A DNA stretch of 26,513 nt from assembly GCA_934486755.1 (NCBI GenBank), contig CAKSQT010000018.1, forward strand, positions 1 through 26,513. Reading direction: 5' to 3'. The notes below the pieces were generated by a model that did no database searches, was not told where the DNA came from, and saw only the letters and a list, made by a program, of their open reading frames with translations. Positions 25,231 to 26,513 of the stretch are shown here, one piece after another. Each line of letters opens with the position of its first letter. Within the stretch, counting starts at the first letter, position 1. Source of the DNA: an uncultured Eubacteriales bacterium. Lineage in GTDB: Bacteria > Bacillota > Clostridia > Oscillospirales > Acutalibacteraceae. Both the position numbers and the translations under genes were made by a program.

Positions 25231-26513
25231 CGGTCGGAAATTCCTCGCTTTCTGTATCCGCTGCGTCGGAATCGGCGGTCAGCTTTTTTATTTGCTTAGA
25301 GGTTTTTACATTAAGGAATACCATATATCCCACGCCGCCGAGCGCCGCAAGATTGAGCAGTCCGAGCAGAGCCGTGAGCGTCCATTCAAGAGCGCCGAAT
25401 CCGTTTGACACCTTTTGGGTGACTATTGAAACGCCCTCAAATTCCTTTGCCTTTTTATAGCAAGCCTCTAATTTATCCAAATTCTTCTTTGAAAAGTTCT
25501 CTCGGACGTCCTCGGGGAGTTTTTGGAACTTTTCATATACATTTAATACCTGTTCGGCATTTTCCGCCGTTACCTTATCAGTGTCGGGGAGTTTTTCTAT
25601 CTCCTCTGTGAGTATCACGATAAGTCGGTTCACGGATTCATCATAAAGCATATCAAGACTTTTAACCGTGAATGCCTCCACCTGTGTGCGTTCGCTTTCG
25701 TCCATATCCTCGTAAGCCTTTTTGAGTTCAAGCACCCTGAAAGCCTCTTCTTCGGAAAGCTCGTTTTTGTTCATCAGCTTTTCAGCGAGCTTATTGACCT
25801 CGTCGGTAAGCTCGGCGGCGGTCATTTTAACCGTCTCGTCCGCACCGCTTTCGGTATCCGCCTGAGAGGTGCTGTCACCGCCTGCGGTGTTGTTGTTTTC
25901 CGCAGTCGGTGTATCGGTGATTTGGCGCGGAGTATATTTTGAAGTATCCGAAATAACCGCTATATCGGCTATCGTCGGGGCAAAGCCGTTCATCTTCCAG
26001 CCTGAAAGCGAACCGAACTTTGCGTTTATCTCCGACTGTGAGGCAGGCTGAAATCCCTTTTGCGCACAGCCCGCGCTGTTTAATATGTAGCAGTTGTCGG
26101 CGTTTGTTGCCGCCGTCGGCGCGTCCGACAGTCCCGTTACCGCACCCAAAGCAAAGCTGTTCTTGCAGGATTTCGGTTCGGGCCTTGTATCGCCGAAGCC
26201 GTAAAGAGAGCCGTATTCAGGCGGTCTTGCGCCCGTTCCGACGCTTCCCGTTGAATAACAGTCGCTTAATGCTCCCGAAGCCGAACCTATGAGACCGCCT
26301 ACGCTTGAAGCCAAGGACTTGACCGCGCCTGTTGAATAGGAAAATTTAACCGAACCGCCTTCAAACGTTCCTATCAGTCCGCCGTGGCACCAAAGCCCGC
26401 TCGAAGTGACGGTGGCGGTGGAATACGAATAGCTGACATCGCAGTTGTCCGCGCGTCCTATAAGTCCGCCGCAGTGATTTGACTTTGAATTGATATTTCC
26501 CGAGGACATACAG
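25223..26513 (-). CDS. GLUG-repeat surface protein with C-terminal membrane anchor (N-terminus beyond the window)
   Basis: About 429 visible codons; the frame stays open to the right edge, so the N-terminus and any signal peptide are missing and the Met at 26509 is probably internal. At least three GLUG-type repeats are seen (GGLIGRADNCDVSYSYSTAT, GGLIGTFEGGSVKFSYSTGA, GGLIGSASGALSDCYSTGSV). A repeat-tail region, a charged helical stalk (about visible residues 220-365) and one transmembrane helix (about 375-399, ALEWTLTALLGLLNLAALGG) with a short acidic tail follow. GLUG repeats form beta-solenoids in surface adhesins. The beta-domain, helical stalk, single-helix anchor plan matches that of the cohesin protein in this operon. 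It could hold polysaccharide or the cell at the substrate (inference). Confidence 0.8.
   Translation of the reverse strand, partial: CMSSGNINSKSNHCGGLIGRADNCDVSYSYSTATVTSSGLWCHGGLIGTFEGGSVKFSYSTGAVKSLASSVGGLIGSASGALSDCYSTGSVGTGARPPEYGSLYGFGDTRPEPKSCKNSFALGAVTGLSDAPTAATNADNCYILNSAGCAQKGFQPASQSEINAKFGSLSGWKMNGFAPTIADIAVISDTSKYTPRQITDTPTAENNNTAGGDSTSQADTESGADETVKMTAAELTDEVNKLAEKLMNKNELSEEEAFRVLELKKAYEDMDESERTQVEAFTVKSLDMLYDESVNRLIVILTEEIEKLPDTDKVTAENAEQVLNVYEKFQKLPEDVRENFSKKNLDKLEACYKKAKEFEGVSIVTQKVSNGFGALEWTLTALLGLLNLAALGGVGYMVFLNVKTSKQIKKLTADSDAADTESEEFPTDE

Overview
The window looks like a chromosomal segment of a Gram-positive Clostridia member, probably from the Oscillospiraceae/Ruminococcaceae side. 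The support is glutamine-dependent NadE, the UPF0237-UPF0210 gene pair, lipoprotein-type LplB/LplC sugar transport, AGGAGG-type ribosome binding sites and a dockerin/cohesin pair. The genus cannot be fixed from sequence reading alone. No RNA gene, insertion sequence, CRISPR array or phage gene was seen. Genes are tightly packed and no stretch above about 210 bases lacks a gene.

Left part (1-8200), housekeeping. A divergent type IIA topoisomerase B subunit and the start of its A subunit (cut by the left edge) run leftward. From the same intergenic region a CapA-like metallophosphatase and NAD+ synthetase run rightward. They end at a bidirectional terminator, where they meet a leftward operon: ACT-domain protein, UPF0210 protein and a divergent shikimate-kinase-like protein. 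Three sigma-A type promoters can be placed (2556-2585 minus, 2593-2621 plus, 8168-8196 minus).

Right part (8252-26513), a leftward polysaccharide-utilisation operon of at least 18 kb whose promoter lies beyond the right edge. In transcription order it encodes a GLUG-repeat surface protein with a C-terminal membrane anchor (cut by the right edge), two LplB/LplC-type ABC permeases, a lipoprotein substrate-binding protein, and a membrane-anchored cohesin protein. Then come a secreted two-domain LamG-like protein, a secreted protein with a tandemly duplicated module, and an unlisted 39-codon peptide gene with a near-perfect ribosome binding site. The operon closes with a 1711-residue secreted multidomain beta-helix protein ending in a dockerin, a cytoplasmic heparinase II/III-family lyase, and a 66-codon gene that runs into the operon terminator (8202-8253).

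Proposed working model (inference): the dockerin beta-helix protein docks on the membrane-anchored cohesin at the cell surface and cuts or holds a uronate-containing polysaccharide. The ABC transporter, lacking its own ATPase here, imports the oligosaccharides, and the heparinase-like lyase finishes them inside the cell. This would be a one-operon, one-cohesin, membrane-tethered miniature of a cellulosome. The 39-residue peptide and the non-catalytic modular proteins are the least explained parts.
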